Below, piece after piece: positions 32,690-42,303 of a stretch of 64,000 nt of DNA. Source of the DNA: Pseudomonas beijingensis. GTDB lineage: Bacteria > Pseudomonadota > Gammaproteobacteria > Pseudomonadales > Pseudomonadaceae. The translations under genes and the position numbers were made by a program. Each line of letters opens with the position of its first letter. Positions within the stretch are counted from its first letter, which is position 1. The stretch spans positions 3,600,001 to 3,664,000 of the forward strand of contig NZ_CP117425.1 in NCBI RefSeq assembly GCF_030687295.1. The letters run 5' to 3'. The notes under the pieces were generated by a model. That model did no database searches. It had not been told where the DNA came from and saw nothing but the letters and a program-made list of their open reading frames with translations.

Positions 32690-33628
32690 CTACCGCCTCA
32701 AGAACGCCTTGAGCGCTCGGGTGATATCGAGCGCGGATTGATCGGTGATACGCCCGGGAAGTTGGTCGAACATGTGCGGGGCCCCCGGGTAGACATGGAG
32801 TTCCAGGGCAACGCCCGCCCGGGACAAACGCGTTGCGTAGTCGATGTCCTCTTCCAGGAAGAGGTCCTGGGAGCCAACTGAAATGAAACTGGGTGGCAGG
32901 CCACTGAGGTCCGGCTGCCGTGAGGGTGAGAACAAGCCGATGCGTTCATCGTCCAGGGTGTAGTCACCGCGAAGGCAGTGCCAGCAGAACTGATTGGGCG
33001 CCGGCAACCAGCTGAACGTGCCGGTGTCGCGGCTCGGGTAGGGCGATTGCCCCGAGCCTGTGCGGTGATCGAGCATGGGATAGATAAGCACCTGGCCAGC
33101 CAGTGGGTACTCGGCCCTGTCGCGCGCCAAAATGGCCAATGCGGCGGCAAGCCCGCCGCCGGCGCTATGCCCCATGACCACCACGCGTTGGGGATCCAGG
33201 CCGAGTGCTCGATGGTTGCCAGATAGCCAGGCGAGGGTGGTGTAACAGTCCTCGAGGGGCGCTGGAAAAGGATGTTCGGGCGCCAGTCGATAATCCACTG
33301 CAACGATGATCGCCCCCAGCTCATCGGCCAGGTCGGCCAGGTAGTCATCTGCCATCTCCGGTTGTCCGAGGACGAAGCCGCCGCCGTGGATGTACAGGAG
33401 CGCCGGAAGGATCGCGGCTCTGGCGATGCCTTTGGGCCGGTATAAGCACAGGCGCAGGCGTTCATCGATGCCTGTGATCCAGCACGCTTCGCCCCGCGCG
33501 CTGTGCACGGGTTTGAAGGACGAATGGACCCGGGCGCGGATGATTGGCAGCGTGCGCAGCGACCATTGTTCCGCACCCGAGGCCACAAGCCCCTGGAAGG
33601 CCGGATCGAGCTGTTCATCTGGCTTCAA
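32690..33628 (-). CDS. Alpha/beta hydrolase, hormone-sensitive-lipase family esterase
   Basis: 312 residues beginning with TTG at 33628, supported by GGAG eight bases upstream; there is no nearby ATG. The oxyanion motif HGGG is at 81-84, the nucleophile Ser155 is in GHSAGG, the acid Asp is in SQDLFLEED and the catalytic His is in GAPHMFD near the C-terminus. This is the HSL (class IV) set. It hydrolyses short-chain or aromatic esters in the cytoplasm. It may be the last gene of the transketolase operon, 63 bp from its neighbour. Confidence 0.9.
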   Translation of the reverse strand: MKPDEQLDPAFQGLVASGAEQWSLRTLPIIRARVHSSFKPVHSARGEACWITGIDERLRLCLYRPKGIARAAILPALLYIHGGGFVLGQPEMADDYLADLADELGAIIVAVDYRLAPEHPFPAPLEDCYTTLAWLSGNHRALGLDPQRVVVMGHSAGGGLAAALAILARDRAEYPLAGQVLIYPMLDHRTGSGQSPYPSRDTGTFSWLPAPNQFCWHCLRGDYTLDDERIGLFSPSRQPDLSGLPPSFISVGSQDLFLEEDIDYATRLSRAGVALELHVYPGAPHMFDQLPGRITDQSALDITRALKAFLRR

Positions 33629-33691
33629 GGTGACGCTCCTGTTTGCATCGCGCCACCGGGCACCTTTGGCCAGGTACCCGGTGTTTTGCCG

Positions 33692-34714
33692 TTACAGCCA
33701 GGCCTTGATTTGCGCGCAAACCGCTTGGGTGGAGATGCCGTAGCGATCATGCAGGGTCGGCAGGGCGCCGGCATCAAGGAACGCGTCCGGCAAGGCGATC
33801 TGCCGGAACGTGGGCGTCACGCCGTTGCGCAGCAAAACCGTCGCCACCGCTTCGCCCAACCCGCCGATGATCGAGCTGTTTTCCGCGGTCACCACCAGGC
33901 GGCCGGGTTTGCGGGCCTCGGCGAGAATAGTGAGTTCATCCAGCGGCTTGATCGTCGGCACGTGCAGCACCGCGACATCGACGCCGTCGGTTTGCAGTTG
34001 CTTGGCCGCCTCCAATGCACGCATCGTCATCAAGCCGGTGGAGATGATCAGCACGTCATTGCCAGTGCGCAGGGTCTTGGCTTTACCGATCTCGAAGGTG
34101 TAGCCGTATTCGTCCAGCACCAGGGGCACGTTGCCGCGTAGCAAGCGCATATAAACCGGGCCCTGATGCGCGGCAATGGCCGGCACTGCCTGTTCGATCT
34201 CCAGCGCGTCGCACGGGTCGATGACCATCAGGTTAGGCATCGCGCGGAAGATCGCCAGGTCATCGGTGGCCTGGTGGCTGGGGCCATAGCCGGTGGTGAG
34301 GCCTGGCAAACCGCAGACGATCTTGACGTTGAGGTTCTCCTCGGCAATGGCCATGCAAATGAAGTCATAGGCGCGACGGGAGGCGAACACCGCGTAGGTC
34401 GTGGCGAAGGGTACGAAGCCTTCGCGGGCCATGCCGGCCGCGGCGCTCATCAGCAATTGCTCGGCCATGCCCATCTGGTAGAAACGGTCCGGATGTGCCT
34501 TGGCGAAGATGTGCAGGTCGGTGTATTTGGACAAGTCGGCCGACAACCCGACGATGTCCGGGCGCTGCTCGGCCAGGGCCGCCAGTGCGTGGCCGAAGGG
34601 CGCTGGTTTTGTCGCTTGGCCTTCGGCGGCAATCGAGGCGATCATCGCCGAGGTGGTCAGGCGCTTTTTGCCCGGCTCGGCCGTTGCAGTCGGGGTGTTG
34701 GCGGCGTTACTCAT
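33692..34714 (-). CDS. Transketolase, C-terminal subunit (split type)
   Basis: 340 residues covering the pyrimidine-binding and C-terminal domains of transketolase: FGHALAALAEQRPDIVGLSADL, the catalytic-Glu segment MGMAEQLLMSAAAGMA, and a RL/DP-rich C-terminal domain. Its ATG is in ATGA overlap with the stop of the N-terminal subunit gene. The long low-complexity N-terminus (NTPTATAEPGKK) is unusual. Together the two make a heteromeric thiamine-diphosphate enzyme that moves two-carbon units between sugars; the partner MFS carrier and SDR suggest a dedicated catabolic sugar rather than the pentose phosphate pathway. Confidence 0.9.
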   Translation of the reverse strand: MSNAANTPTATAEPGKKRLTTSAMIASIAAEGQATKPAPFGHALAALAEQRPDIVGLSADLSKYTDLHIFAKAHPDRFYQMGMAEQLLMSAAAGMAREGFVPFATTYAVFASRRAYDFICMAIAEENLNVKIVCGLPGLTTGYGPSHQATDDLAIFRAMPNLMVIDPCDALEIEQAVPAIAAHQGPVYMRLLRGNVPLVLDEYGYTFEIGKAKTLRTGNDVLIISTGLMTMRALEAAKQLQTDGVDVAVLHVPTIKPLDELTILAEARKPGRLVVTAENSSIIGGLGEAVATVLLRNGVTPTFRQIALPDAFLDAGALPTLHDRYGISTQAVCAQIKAWL

Positions 34715-35559
34715 TGGTTTTTTCCTTCTTCAAGGTTGTTCAACGCCAGGTCCCACTCGTGCTCTTCGACACGAATAAAGTGAGTCTTTTCGCGGTTTTC
34801 CAGGAACGGCACGCCTTTGCCCATGCGGGTATCGCAGATGATCACCCGGGGCTGGCCGGCGGGGTGGTTGCGCGCAGCGTCGAAAGCGCTGACCAGGGCA
34901 TCCAGGTCGTTGCCATCGACGCGTTGGGTGAACCAGCCGAAGGCTTGCCAGCGATCGACAATGGGCTCGAACGAGAGGATTTCGCTGGAGTAGCCATCGG
35001 CCTGCTGGTTGTTGACGTCGACAATGGCGATCAGGTTGTCGAGCTGCCAATGGGATGCTGACATGACGGCTTCCCAAGTCGAGCCTTCATTCAGTTCACC
35101 GTCCGACAGCAGGTTGTAGACGAAGGCGGGCGAGCCTTTGCGTTTGAGGCCCAGGCAAGCCCCGACCGCGATGCCGAGGCCCTGGCCGAGGGAGCCGCCG
35201 GTGATCTCCATGCCGGGGGTGTAGGCGGCCATGCCCGACATGGGCAGGCGGCTGTCGTCCGCGCCGTAGGTTTCCAATTCATCGAGGGGGATGATTTGTG
35301 CTTCGATCAGCGCCGCATACAGCGCAATCGCGTAGTGGCCGATGGAGAGATAGAAACGATCGCGTTCCTCCCATTCAGGCTCTGCTGGCCGATAGTTCAA
35401 GGCGTGAAAGTATGAAACGGCCAACAGATCGGCGGCGCCGAGGGCCTGGCCGACATAGCCTTGGCCCTGGACCTGGCCCATGCGCAGCGCGTGGCGGCGG
35501 ATGTTGTGGGCACGTTCGGTCAGCGGCTTGTTTGGAACGTAGGGAGCAGGGGGTGTCAT
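34711..35559 (-). CDS. Transketolase, N-terminal subunit (split type)
   Basis: 282 residues from the ATG at 35559 (GGAG at good distance). The thiamine-diphosphate motif runs from LSDGELNEG to IVDVNNQQADG (about 26 residues apart), with GHYAIALYAALIE and GGSLGQGLGIAVGACLG before it, as in transketolases. A much longer frame upstream is an artefact that runs antisense-frame through the MFS gene. It is 17 bp downstream of the MFS gene stop, so the order is SDR, MFS, N-subunit, C-subunit. Confidence 0.92.
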   Translation of the reverse strand: MTPPAPYVPNKPLTERAHNIRRHALRMGQVQGQGYVGQALGAADLLAVSYFHALNYRPAEPEWEERDRFYLSIGHYAIALYAALIEAQIIPLDELETYGADDSRLPMSGMAAYTPGMEITGGSLGQGLGIAVGACLGLKRKGSPAFVYNLLSDGELNEGSTWEAVMSASHWQLDNLIAIVDVNNQQADGYSSEILSFEPIVDRWQAFGWFTQRVDGNDLDALVSAFDAARNHPAGQPRVIICDTRMGKGVPFLENREKTHFIRVEEHEWDLALNNLEEGKNQ

Positions 35560-35576
35560 GGTAGAACTCCGGTTAC

Positions 35577-36875
35577 TCAACGATTGACCAGGGCGGCGGG
35601 AATGCGCAGCACCAGCGAGGCACCGCCCAGCAGAACGCCGGTGATCAGGTACATGCCGATGGCGCTGGAGCCGGTCTGGGTGGTGATCCAGCCAATCAGG
35701 TAGGGCGAGCAGAAGCCTGCGAGGTTGGCGAAGCTGTTGACGGCCGCGATGCCTGCGGCGGCTGATACACCGCCGAGCAAGGTGGTCGGCAGCATCCAGA
35801 ACATCGAGGAGGCAGACAGGATGCCGGACGCCGCCAGGCACAGGCTCAGGATCGAGAGCACGATATTGCCGCCGAGCAGCGCGGCGAGGGTCAAACCCAG
35901 CGCCCCGGCAATCATCGGCACAATAAGATGCCAGCGCCGTTCGCGGTGTTTGTCGCCGCTGCGGCCGACCAGCAACATGGCGGCAATCGCGCAGATATAA
36001 GGCAGGCTGGTCAGAAAGCCGATATGCAGCGGATCGGACACCCCCGCGTTGCGCACCAGCGTGGGCAGCCAGAAGGTGATTGCGTACTGACCCATCACCA
36101 CGCAGAAGTAGATCCCTGCCAGCAGCCACAGGCGGCGGTCGCGAATGAACTCGCCCACTGAAGCATGGGTGACTTTGCGCTGGTCGTCCTCGGCCAGTTC
36201 ACGGCTGATCAGGGCTTTTTCGTCGTCATCGAGCCAACTGGCCTGGTGTACACCGTCCTTGAGATAGCTCAGCACCAACAGCCCGACAACGACCGTGGGA
36301 ATAGCTTCCAGCACAAACATCCACTGCCATCCGGCCCAACCGTGCATACCGGCGAAGTGGTTCATGATCCAACCGGACAGCGGGCCGCCGACCATGCCCG
36401 ACAGCGGAATGGCGATGAACCACAACACCGTCATGCGGGCGCGTCGGTACGACGGAAACCAGTACGTCAGGTAGAGCAACAAACCGGGCGCCAGGCCGGC
36501 TTCGGCAATACCCAGGAGAAAACGCAGGGCATAGAACTGCCAGGCGGTTTCGACGAAGGCGAACAGGGCGGAAATGATGCCCCAGGTGATCATGATCCGC
36601 GCGATCCACACGCGGGCGCCGACCTTGTGCAGGATGATGTTGCTGGGCACTTCGCAGAGGAAGTAGCCGATGAAGAACATGCCAGCGCCCAGTCCGTAGA
36701 CGGTTTCGCTGAGTGCCAGGTCGTTCATCATCTGCAGCTTGGCAAAGCCGACGTTGACCCGATCCAGGTACGCGCACAAATAGCACAGCATCAGGAATGG
36801 CATCAGCCGCCAGGCTGTTTTCCGGTAGGCATTGGAGCGCACGGTCGAAACCGCTTCGAGCGACAAAGTCGTCAT
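35577..36875 (-). CDS. MFS transporter (ACS / tartrate-type)
   Basis: 432 residues from the ATG at 36875. Twelve membrane segments; the opening RLMPFLMLCYLCAYLDRVNVGFAKLQM and YFLCEVPSNIILHKVGARVWIARIMITWG are the signature of the anion:cation symporter family that carries tartrate, galactarate, glucarate, hexuronates and phthalate. An operon gene with the split transketolase suggests import of its substrate or a precursor, probably an organic anion or sugar acid. Confidence 0.93.
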   Translation of the reverse strand: MTTLSLEAVSTVRSNAYRKTAWRLMPFLMLCYLCAYLDRVNVGFAKLQMMNDLALSETVYGLGAGMFFIGYFLCEVPSNIILHKVGARVWIARIMITWGIISALFAFVETAWQFYALRFLLGIAEAGLAPGLLLYLTYWFPSYRRARMTVLWFIAIPLSGMVGGPLSGWIMNHFAGMHGWAGWQWMFVLEAIPTVVVGLLVLSYLKDGVHQASWLDDDEKALISRELAEDDQRKVTHASVGEFIRDRRLWLLAGIYFCVVMGQYAITFWLPTLVRNAGVSDPLHIGFLTSLPYICAIAAMLLVGRSGDKHRERRWHLIVPMIAGALGLTLAALLGGNIVLSILSLCLAASGILSASSMFWMLPTTLLGGVSAAAGIAAVNSFANLAGFCSPYLIGWITTQTGSSAIGMYLITGVLLGGASLVLRIPAALVNR

Positions 36876-36976
36876 GATGGTCTGATCTCTTGTTTTTATT
36901 GACCGCCAGGCCCAGAAGGCCCGGCATGCGTCGTCGATCCAGAACCGCACGGGCCGCGCCGGCCCGCCCAGGTACA

Positions 36977-37727
36977 TCAGTGAATCAGCATGCCGCCGTT
37001 CACATCCAAGGTGGTGCCAGTCAGATACGAGGATAAGTCGCTGGCCAGGAAGAGGGCGGCGTTGGCGACGTCCTGGGCCTCACCCAGGCGGCCCCAGTGG
37101 AATGCCGTCGATGATTGCGTGCCGACGCTCATCCTGCATGAGGCCACCGGTGATGTCGGTGTGGATCAAGCCCGGGGCGATGGAATTGACCCGTACCTTG
37201 TCCGGCCCCAGTTCGCGAGCCATCGCCTTGGCCAGGCCCAGTACGCCGGCCTTGGCGGCGCTGTAATGCGGGCCGCCAAAGATGCCGCCGCCGCGTTGGG
37301 CGGACACTGACGACATACAGACGATGCTGCCGGCGGACTGATGGCGCATGGTCGGGATCACCGCTTGTGACATGAGCAAGGTTCCGCGCAGGCTGACGTC
37401 CAGCACCTTGTCGTAATCCGCTGGGCGGATGTCCAGGGTCTTGAGGGGTTGGGTTATGCCGGCATTGTTGACCAGAATGTCGATGCGGCCGAAATGCTCG
37501 AGGATCGTGGCAACGGCGCGTTGGACCTGCTGTTCATCCGCGACATTCGCCGCAAGGCCCAGATGGCCTTCGCCCAAGGAGGCAGCGGCATCACGTGCGG
37601 CGGACTCATCCAGGTCGAGAATCACGACGTGAGCACCGTGCTGCGCGAACGTTGTAGCGGTGGCGCGGCCAATGCCACGGGCGGATGCGGCGCCGGTAAT
37701 GATCGCGACTTTGCCTTGAAGAAGCAT
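36977..37727 (-). pseudogene. SDR-family oxidoreductase (FabG-like), one frameshift near its end
   Basis: The frame starts at the ATG at 37727 (GAGG eight bases upstream) and reads as a classical SDR: GAASARGIGRAT, NNAG, SSVSA and the catalytic YSAAKAG. It breaks at 37092-37095, where a run of four C on the plus strand (three expected) shifts the frame after DGIPLG and gives an early stop. The other frame continues [20 protein letters not shown] to a TGA at 36977-36979. With one base removed the protein is 249 residues, the SDR norm. A sequencing error is the best explanation. It would oxidise or reduce the carbohydrate handled by the transketolase operon. Confidence 0.85.
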
Positions 37728-37921
37728 GGAGGATTACCTCGAATTGTTTTTATGGGTCGATTCGGAAAAAATCGATGACTCAGCTTCTTCTTTGCCTGCG
37801 GGCTGAGCAATGGCCTAAAAATCATTCAGCGCTGAAAAAAATTCAGTACTGGGTCGTTCACGGCTGGCAGCTTTTACAAAAAAGCCCAACAATCATGGGA
37901 CCTATTGCGGAGCGACCTGTC

Positions 37922-38839
37922 ATGCGTACCGATGTCGATGCCCCTTTGATTCTCCCACCGCTGAAAGCAATTCAGGCTTTCGAGCAAACGGCCCGCTTCA
38001 ACAACGTCGCCCGAGCGGCGGAAGTGCTGGACCTGACGCCTTCTGCGGTCAGTCACCAACTGGCGAAACTTGAAGGGATGATCGGTCGACAACTGTTCGT
38101 GCGTGCCGCACGGGGTGTAACGCTCACGCCGGTGGGGGAGCAATACCTCAAGGAAGTCTCCGGGTTGCTCCACAGCCTGGCCGTCGCCACCGAGCGTGCG
38201 GCCAGTGACATGAGCCTGGACTGCTTGCGCCTGCACTCGGCGCCGAGCTTCGGATTGTTGTGGCTGATGCCCAGGCTGGAAGCGTTTCGCGCTTGCCATC
38301 CGGACATCCAGATCAATCTGTCGTGTTCCTACGAGTCGCTGCATTTCAGTCGGGACAAGATTGACGTGGATATCCGCCACGGCACGGCGAACTGGCCAAG
38401 TTACGAGGTCCGCACCGTCCAGAACGAAACCTTCGCGGTGCTCGCTTCGCCGAAATTGCTCGCGCAATGTCCTATCCTCCGTGCATCCGATCTGTTGGAT
38501 CGCGACCTGGTGCTGTCCGAAGCCACCCTGCTCAAATGGCCGCAATGGTTCGCACAGCATGGCCTGGCGCGCCCGCAAAAGCCTTACGCATTGAGCTTCG
38601 ACCGCTCGTACATGTCGCTGGAAGCCGCCAGTCACGGGCTGGGGTTTGCCTTGGAAAGTACCTTGCTCGCGAAGAAGTACCTGGCGTCCGGCAGCCTGAT
38701 CGAAGTGGCACCCGAAACACTCAGCGCACCCGTGGCTGCCCACCATCTGGTGTTTCCCAAAGCCCATTCCAGCTTCCCGCGCGTGCGGCGTTTCCTGGAG
38801 TGGATGGAGGGTGAGCTGGGGCAGGGGTTTGCCTATTGA
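37922..38839 (+). CDS. LysR-family regulator of the transketolase operon
   Basis: 305 residues from the ATG at 37922 (a GGAGCG upstream); in-frame ATGs further up at 37895 and 37775 give extensions with no LysR match. GcvA-type helix-turn-helix (VARAAEVLDLTPSAVSHQLAKLE) and effector domain with DVDIRHGTANWP. Divergent from the SDR-MFS-transketolase operon with about 195 bp between, so it is the likely regulator. Confidence 0.88.
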   Translation: MRTDVDAPLILPPLKAIQAFEQTARFNNVARAAEVLDLTPSAVSHQLAKLEGMIGRQLFVRAARGVTLTPVGEQYLKEVSGLLHSLAVATERAASDMSLDCLRLHSAPSFGLLWLMPRLEAFRACHPDIQINLSCSYESLHFSRDKIDVDIRHGTANWPSYEVRTVQNETFAVLASPKLLAQCPILRASDLLDRDLVLSEATLLKWPQWFAQHGLARPQKPYALSFDRSYMSLEAASHGLGFALESTLLAKKYLASGSLIEVAPETLSAPVAAHHLVFPKAHSSFPRVRRFLEWMEGELGQGFAY

Positions 38840-39011
38840 GCGGCGCTGCCCAGCGCTCTGGACCTCGCATGCCTATGGCGCGGATGCTTTAGTTGCCTTG
38901 AAGTGTCCCGCTTTAAAAATCGTCCATTGATGAGCACGTCCGCAGACGGTGAGATAGGCACGACAGCCTTGCCCTGTCGCCCATCCACTCGAATAAAAAG
39001 GCCTGCACCCC

Positions 39012-39920
39012 ATGCGCTCGCTCTTCAAAATTCTCGCCCTTGCTGGCTTCACGCTGCTCAGCATGCCCTTCGCCACCCAGGCGCAGGATGTCCCCGAGGC
39101 GGCCAGCCCGGCATTCGTGGTACACAAGCTGACGGACTTTCTCTACGCCATCGGCGAACCCCACTACTACCAGAAAAACTTCTCCTATCTGCTGGTAGGG
39201 GCGAACCAGGCACTGATGTTCGATTCGGGGGCGAACCAGAAGGAAGACATCACTCAAGTGGCGCGCAGGATCACCGACAAGCCGCTCTCGATGTTGCCTT
39301 CCCACCTGCATTTCGACCACCTCGGCGGGTTGCATAACTTCCAGAGCATTTACCTGGTGGATACGCCGTTCACGCGTCGCTTCAAAGGCAAGGATGGCCT
39401 CTATCACGTTCCGGAACCGGTCTACCTGGGTAATATCGATCACATGGTCGTGCCCCCTTTCAAGGTGGCGCGGCTGATACAGCCCGACGAGACGATCGAC
39501 CTGGGCGGTCTGAAGGTGCGCCTGATGAGCGTGCCGGGGCATACGCCGGACGAAGTGGCGCTGTACGATGAGACACACAACATCCTGCTGGCCGGGGACC
39601 ACCTCTATCCGTCCTGGTTGCTGGCCGGGAACCTGAAGGATTACGTCGCCTCTCTCGACGCCACGATGAAGGTGATCGATCAACAGACCGCCATCTATGG
39701 TGCCCATGCTGACGAGGACCCGACCCAGGTACCGGCCATGACCTATGCCGATGTGCGGGCGATCCGCGACAAGATGGTCCAGATCCAGGCCGGGCGCGCC
39801 AAGGGCGAAGCCTTCAGCGATCCGGAACTGATCAAGAGCTCCGAGCTTTATAAGGTGGAGAAAGACATCAGCATCCTCACCAACATCCGTTTCAACGACG
39901 GCCGGGGCTACGGCTACTGA
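39012..39920 (+). CDS. Secreted metallo-beta-lactamase-fold hydrolase
   Basis: 302 residues. Signal peptide at about 1-24 (ends FATQAQ). The zinc motif HLHFDH is at 98-103, followed by the other ligands in VPGHTPDEV, LLAGDHLYP and the last His in YGAHADED. The fold is glyoxalase II-like; with export, it may act on lactones, esters or antibiotic-like compounds in the periplasm. The stop overlaps the stop of the convergent LysR gene by seven bases. Confidence 0.88.
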   Translation: MRSLFKILALAGFTLLSMPFATQAQDVPEAASPAFVVHKLTDFLYAIGEPHYYQKNFSYLLVGANQALMFDSGANQKEDITQVARRITDKPLSMLPSHLHFDHLGGLHNFQSIYLVDTPFTRRFKGKDGLYHVPEPVYLGNIDHMVVPPFKVARLIQPDETIDLGGLKVRLMSVPGHTPDEVALYDETHNILLAGDHLYPSWLLAGNLKDYVASLDATMKVIDQQTAIYGAHADEDPTQVPAMTYADVRAIRDKMVQIQAGRAKGEAFSDPELIKSSELYKVEKDISILTNIRFNDGRGYGY

Positions 39921-40810
39921 TCGGGCTGCCCGCTGGTGGTCAGTAACCAGTCGATGAACGCACGGATTTCCGGGCGTTCGCGGGTCGTTTCGGAGCAGGC
40001 CACGTAGTAGTTGTGCACCGCCGGCACAGAGATCGACAGCGGCCGTACCAGGCGTCCTTGATCGAGGTCCCGGGCGGAAACGAGTTCATCGCTCAGCGCC
40101 ACGCCAAAACCGTCCCGTGCGGCCTGCAGGACCATGCCGAAGTCTTCGAAGTGGATATCCTCGATGCCGCCACGGCTGAAGCCGGCCTCGACCAGCCATT
40201 GCTTCCACTGGCTGCCATCGTCTTCGTGGAGCAGTCGGTGCCGTGCCAGGTCTGCGACTTCGTGAATGGCTTGGGGCCCGCGCAAGTACTGCGGGCTGCA
40301 CACCGGTGTCATCTGAATGCCGTGCAGCAGGCGCCACCATAAGCCTGGCCAGGGCGGCGTGCCATAGACCACCGCGACATCGGCGCGGCGCCAGTCCACT
40401 TGCGGCATGCCCGCCGCGGTGATCACGCTCACCCGCACCGAGCGGGAGGCTTCCATGAAACGCAGCAGCGGGGTGGTGAGCCAGTCCACGCCTTCGGCCG
40501 GGGGAATGGACAGGGTGATTTCGACCTGTACCGGCTCATCCGTGCTTTCACTGCGCAAGGCGTCCACCGCAGCGCTGATCTCGCCCATGGCGTTGGCAAC
40601 GCGCTTCTGTAGCTGGCGGCCATTGGTGGTCAACACCAACTGCCGGCCGCGCTTTTCGAACAACTCCACGCCGAGGCTGGCCTGCAGGGCTTTGACTTGC
40701 TGGCTCACCGCGCCGACGGTGACGTGCAGCTCCATCGCGGCCGCCGCCAGGCTGCCCAAGCGGGCCACGCTTTCGAATACCTTGAAACTGTGCAACGGAG
40801 GAAGTGTCAT
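39914..40810 (-). CDS. LysR-family regulator (GcvA-like)
   Basis: 298 residues from the ATG at 40810; the upstream extension has no LysR match. The start MTLPPLHSFKVFESVARLGS and VTVGAVSQQVKALQA form the usual helix-turn-helix. It is divergent from the orphan binding-protein gene and tail-to-tail with the hydrolase gene. It may govern either, more likely the divergent one. Confidence 0.86.
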   Translation of the reverse strand: MTLPPLHSFKVFESVARLGSLAAAAMELHVTVGAVSQQVKALQASLGVELFEKRGRQLVLTTNGRQLQKRVANAMGEISAAVDALRSESTDEPVQVEITLSIPPAEGVDWLTTPLLRFMEASRSVRVSVITAAGMPQVDWRRADVAVVYGTPPWPGLWWRLLHGIQMTPVCSPQYLRGPQAIHEVADLARHRLLHEDDGSQWKQWLVEAGFSRGGIEDIHFEDFGMVLQAARDGFGVALSDELVSARDLDQGRLVRPLSISVPAVHNYYVACSETTRERPEIRAFIDWLLTTSGQPDQ

Positions 40811-41006
40811 CTCATCTCTCGCGAGGATCGGGGCTGGAAGGATGTTACAACTTACTATTCCCCTTTCGGGTTGATGACAGCAGAACCGACTATCCTTGCG
40901 GACACTGAACGTCAACGTTGCATCCATAAAAAAAAGAGACGCCATGACATATTATGATCGCGCCATCGGCTCCAGACCCGTCATCACCTGCGGTGATCGA
41001 ACCTGC

Positions 41007-42138
41007 ATGACCAGGCCCCGGTTGCTCAAGATAATTTCAATGACGGTTTTCTGTCTCTTCACGGCAACGCCCGGATACGGCCAGGATCTGGTGGCCGCGA
41101 CGGACCCCACGGTGACGGTGGCTCAAGCGCAGGAAATGGTTGCCAAGGCCACCCTCGGCGCCGTTCCCTGGAGCGGCCCTGAATCCGGCCCGCGCGCCCA
41201 GCGTGGCAAGAGCATCGCCATAGTCGCAGAAGATATGCGCAACGGCGGTATTGTCGGTGTCGCCCAGGGTGCTCGCGAGGCTGCCAAGGCGATGGGCTGG
41301 ACGCTGAGGGTATTCGATGGCGCTGGATCCCCGGCCGGGCGTGCAAAGGCCTTTGCCGACGCCCTGGCGGCGAACCCCGATGGGCTCATTCTGTGCGGCG
41401 CCCGATGCCTTGGAAAACAAGGCGGCGCTGGCTGTCTTCGCCGACAAGGGCGTGCCGGTGGTGGGCTGGCACGCCGGGGAGCGCCCCGGGCCGATTGACG
41501 GCACGCCGATGGCCATGAACGTCACGACCGATCCGCTCGAAGTGGCTCGCATCACGGCCATGGCGGCAGTGGCGCAGTCGAACGGAAAGGCCGGCGTGGT
41601 CATCCTGACCGACTCCCGCTACAGCATCGCCATGGCGAAAGCCAAGGCCATGGAAAGCGTGATTCGGGCTTGTCGGGAATGCTCGTTGCTGGAGGTGCGC
41701 GATGTCGCGATCTCCGAAAGTCGCGAGAAGATGCCGGCCATCACCACGGAACTGCTTCAGCGCCATGGCAAGCGTTGGACCCACACGCTGGCCATCAACG
41801 ATATCTATTTCGACTACGCGGTGGCCACCTTGGCCAGCGCCGCGATACCCCGCGACGGCATCAGCTTGTTGTCGGCCGGTGACGGTAGCGCTTCGGCGTT
41901 CTTGCGCATCCAGGAAAAAAACTACCAGACCGTCACCGTGGCCGAACCGCTCAATGTGCATGGCTGGCAAGTGATCGATGAATTGAACCGACTGATGGCA
42001 GGAAAGCCGGTGAGCGGCTTCGTGGCACCTGTTCACTTGGTCAATGCCGACAATATCACCATGGACGGCGGGACGAAGCTGCTGTACGACCCCAGCAATG
42101 GCTATCGAGACATCTATCGATTCCAGTGGAATCCCTGA
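41007..42138 (+). pseudogene. Periplasmic binding protein (LacI-type fold), one frameshift
   Basis: Two overlapping frames make one protein of the substrate-binding-domain family. A signal peptide fits MTRPRLLKIISMTVFCLFTA ending PGYGQ (start at 41007; an ATG at 40944 with a better ribosome site is possible). The first frame reaches GLILCGA, then shifts at 41401-41403 (CCC, CC expected) into DALENKAALAVFADKGVPVVGW. Removing one base gives 376 residues. No permease or ATPase is adjacent. Cys clusters (CRECSLLEV) are unusual for the family. The ligand is unknown; the frameshift is probably a sequencing error. Confidence 0.75.
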
Positions 42139-42303
42139 GATTTGGACGTGACTTCACGGCAAGGGAGCTTGGATCTCCCGGGCCGCCAACGGTCTATCGA
42201 AAAATAATGGCGCCGACCTGTCGATTTCGGCCGTTGCCATTCGATTAGTCCGTAGAGTCGTCACAAGGACGGCTTGATCCATCCATTCTCAGGAGATACG
42301 AGC

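Noticed and set aside
33654..33683. CACCGGG/CCCGGTG hairpin followed by TTTT
   Set aside because: The T-run is on the plus strand but both neighbouring genes are on the minus strand, so it cannot terminate them.
34711..36129. Long 472-codon frame suggesting an N-terminal extension of the transketolase N-subunit
   Set aside because: The first 190 residues are a second reading frame of the MFS gene; the transketolase match begins at the ATG at 35559 with its own ribosome site.
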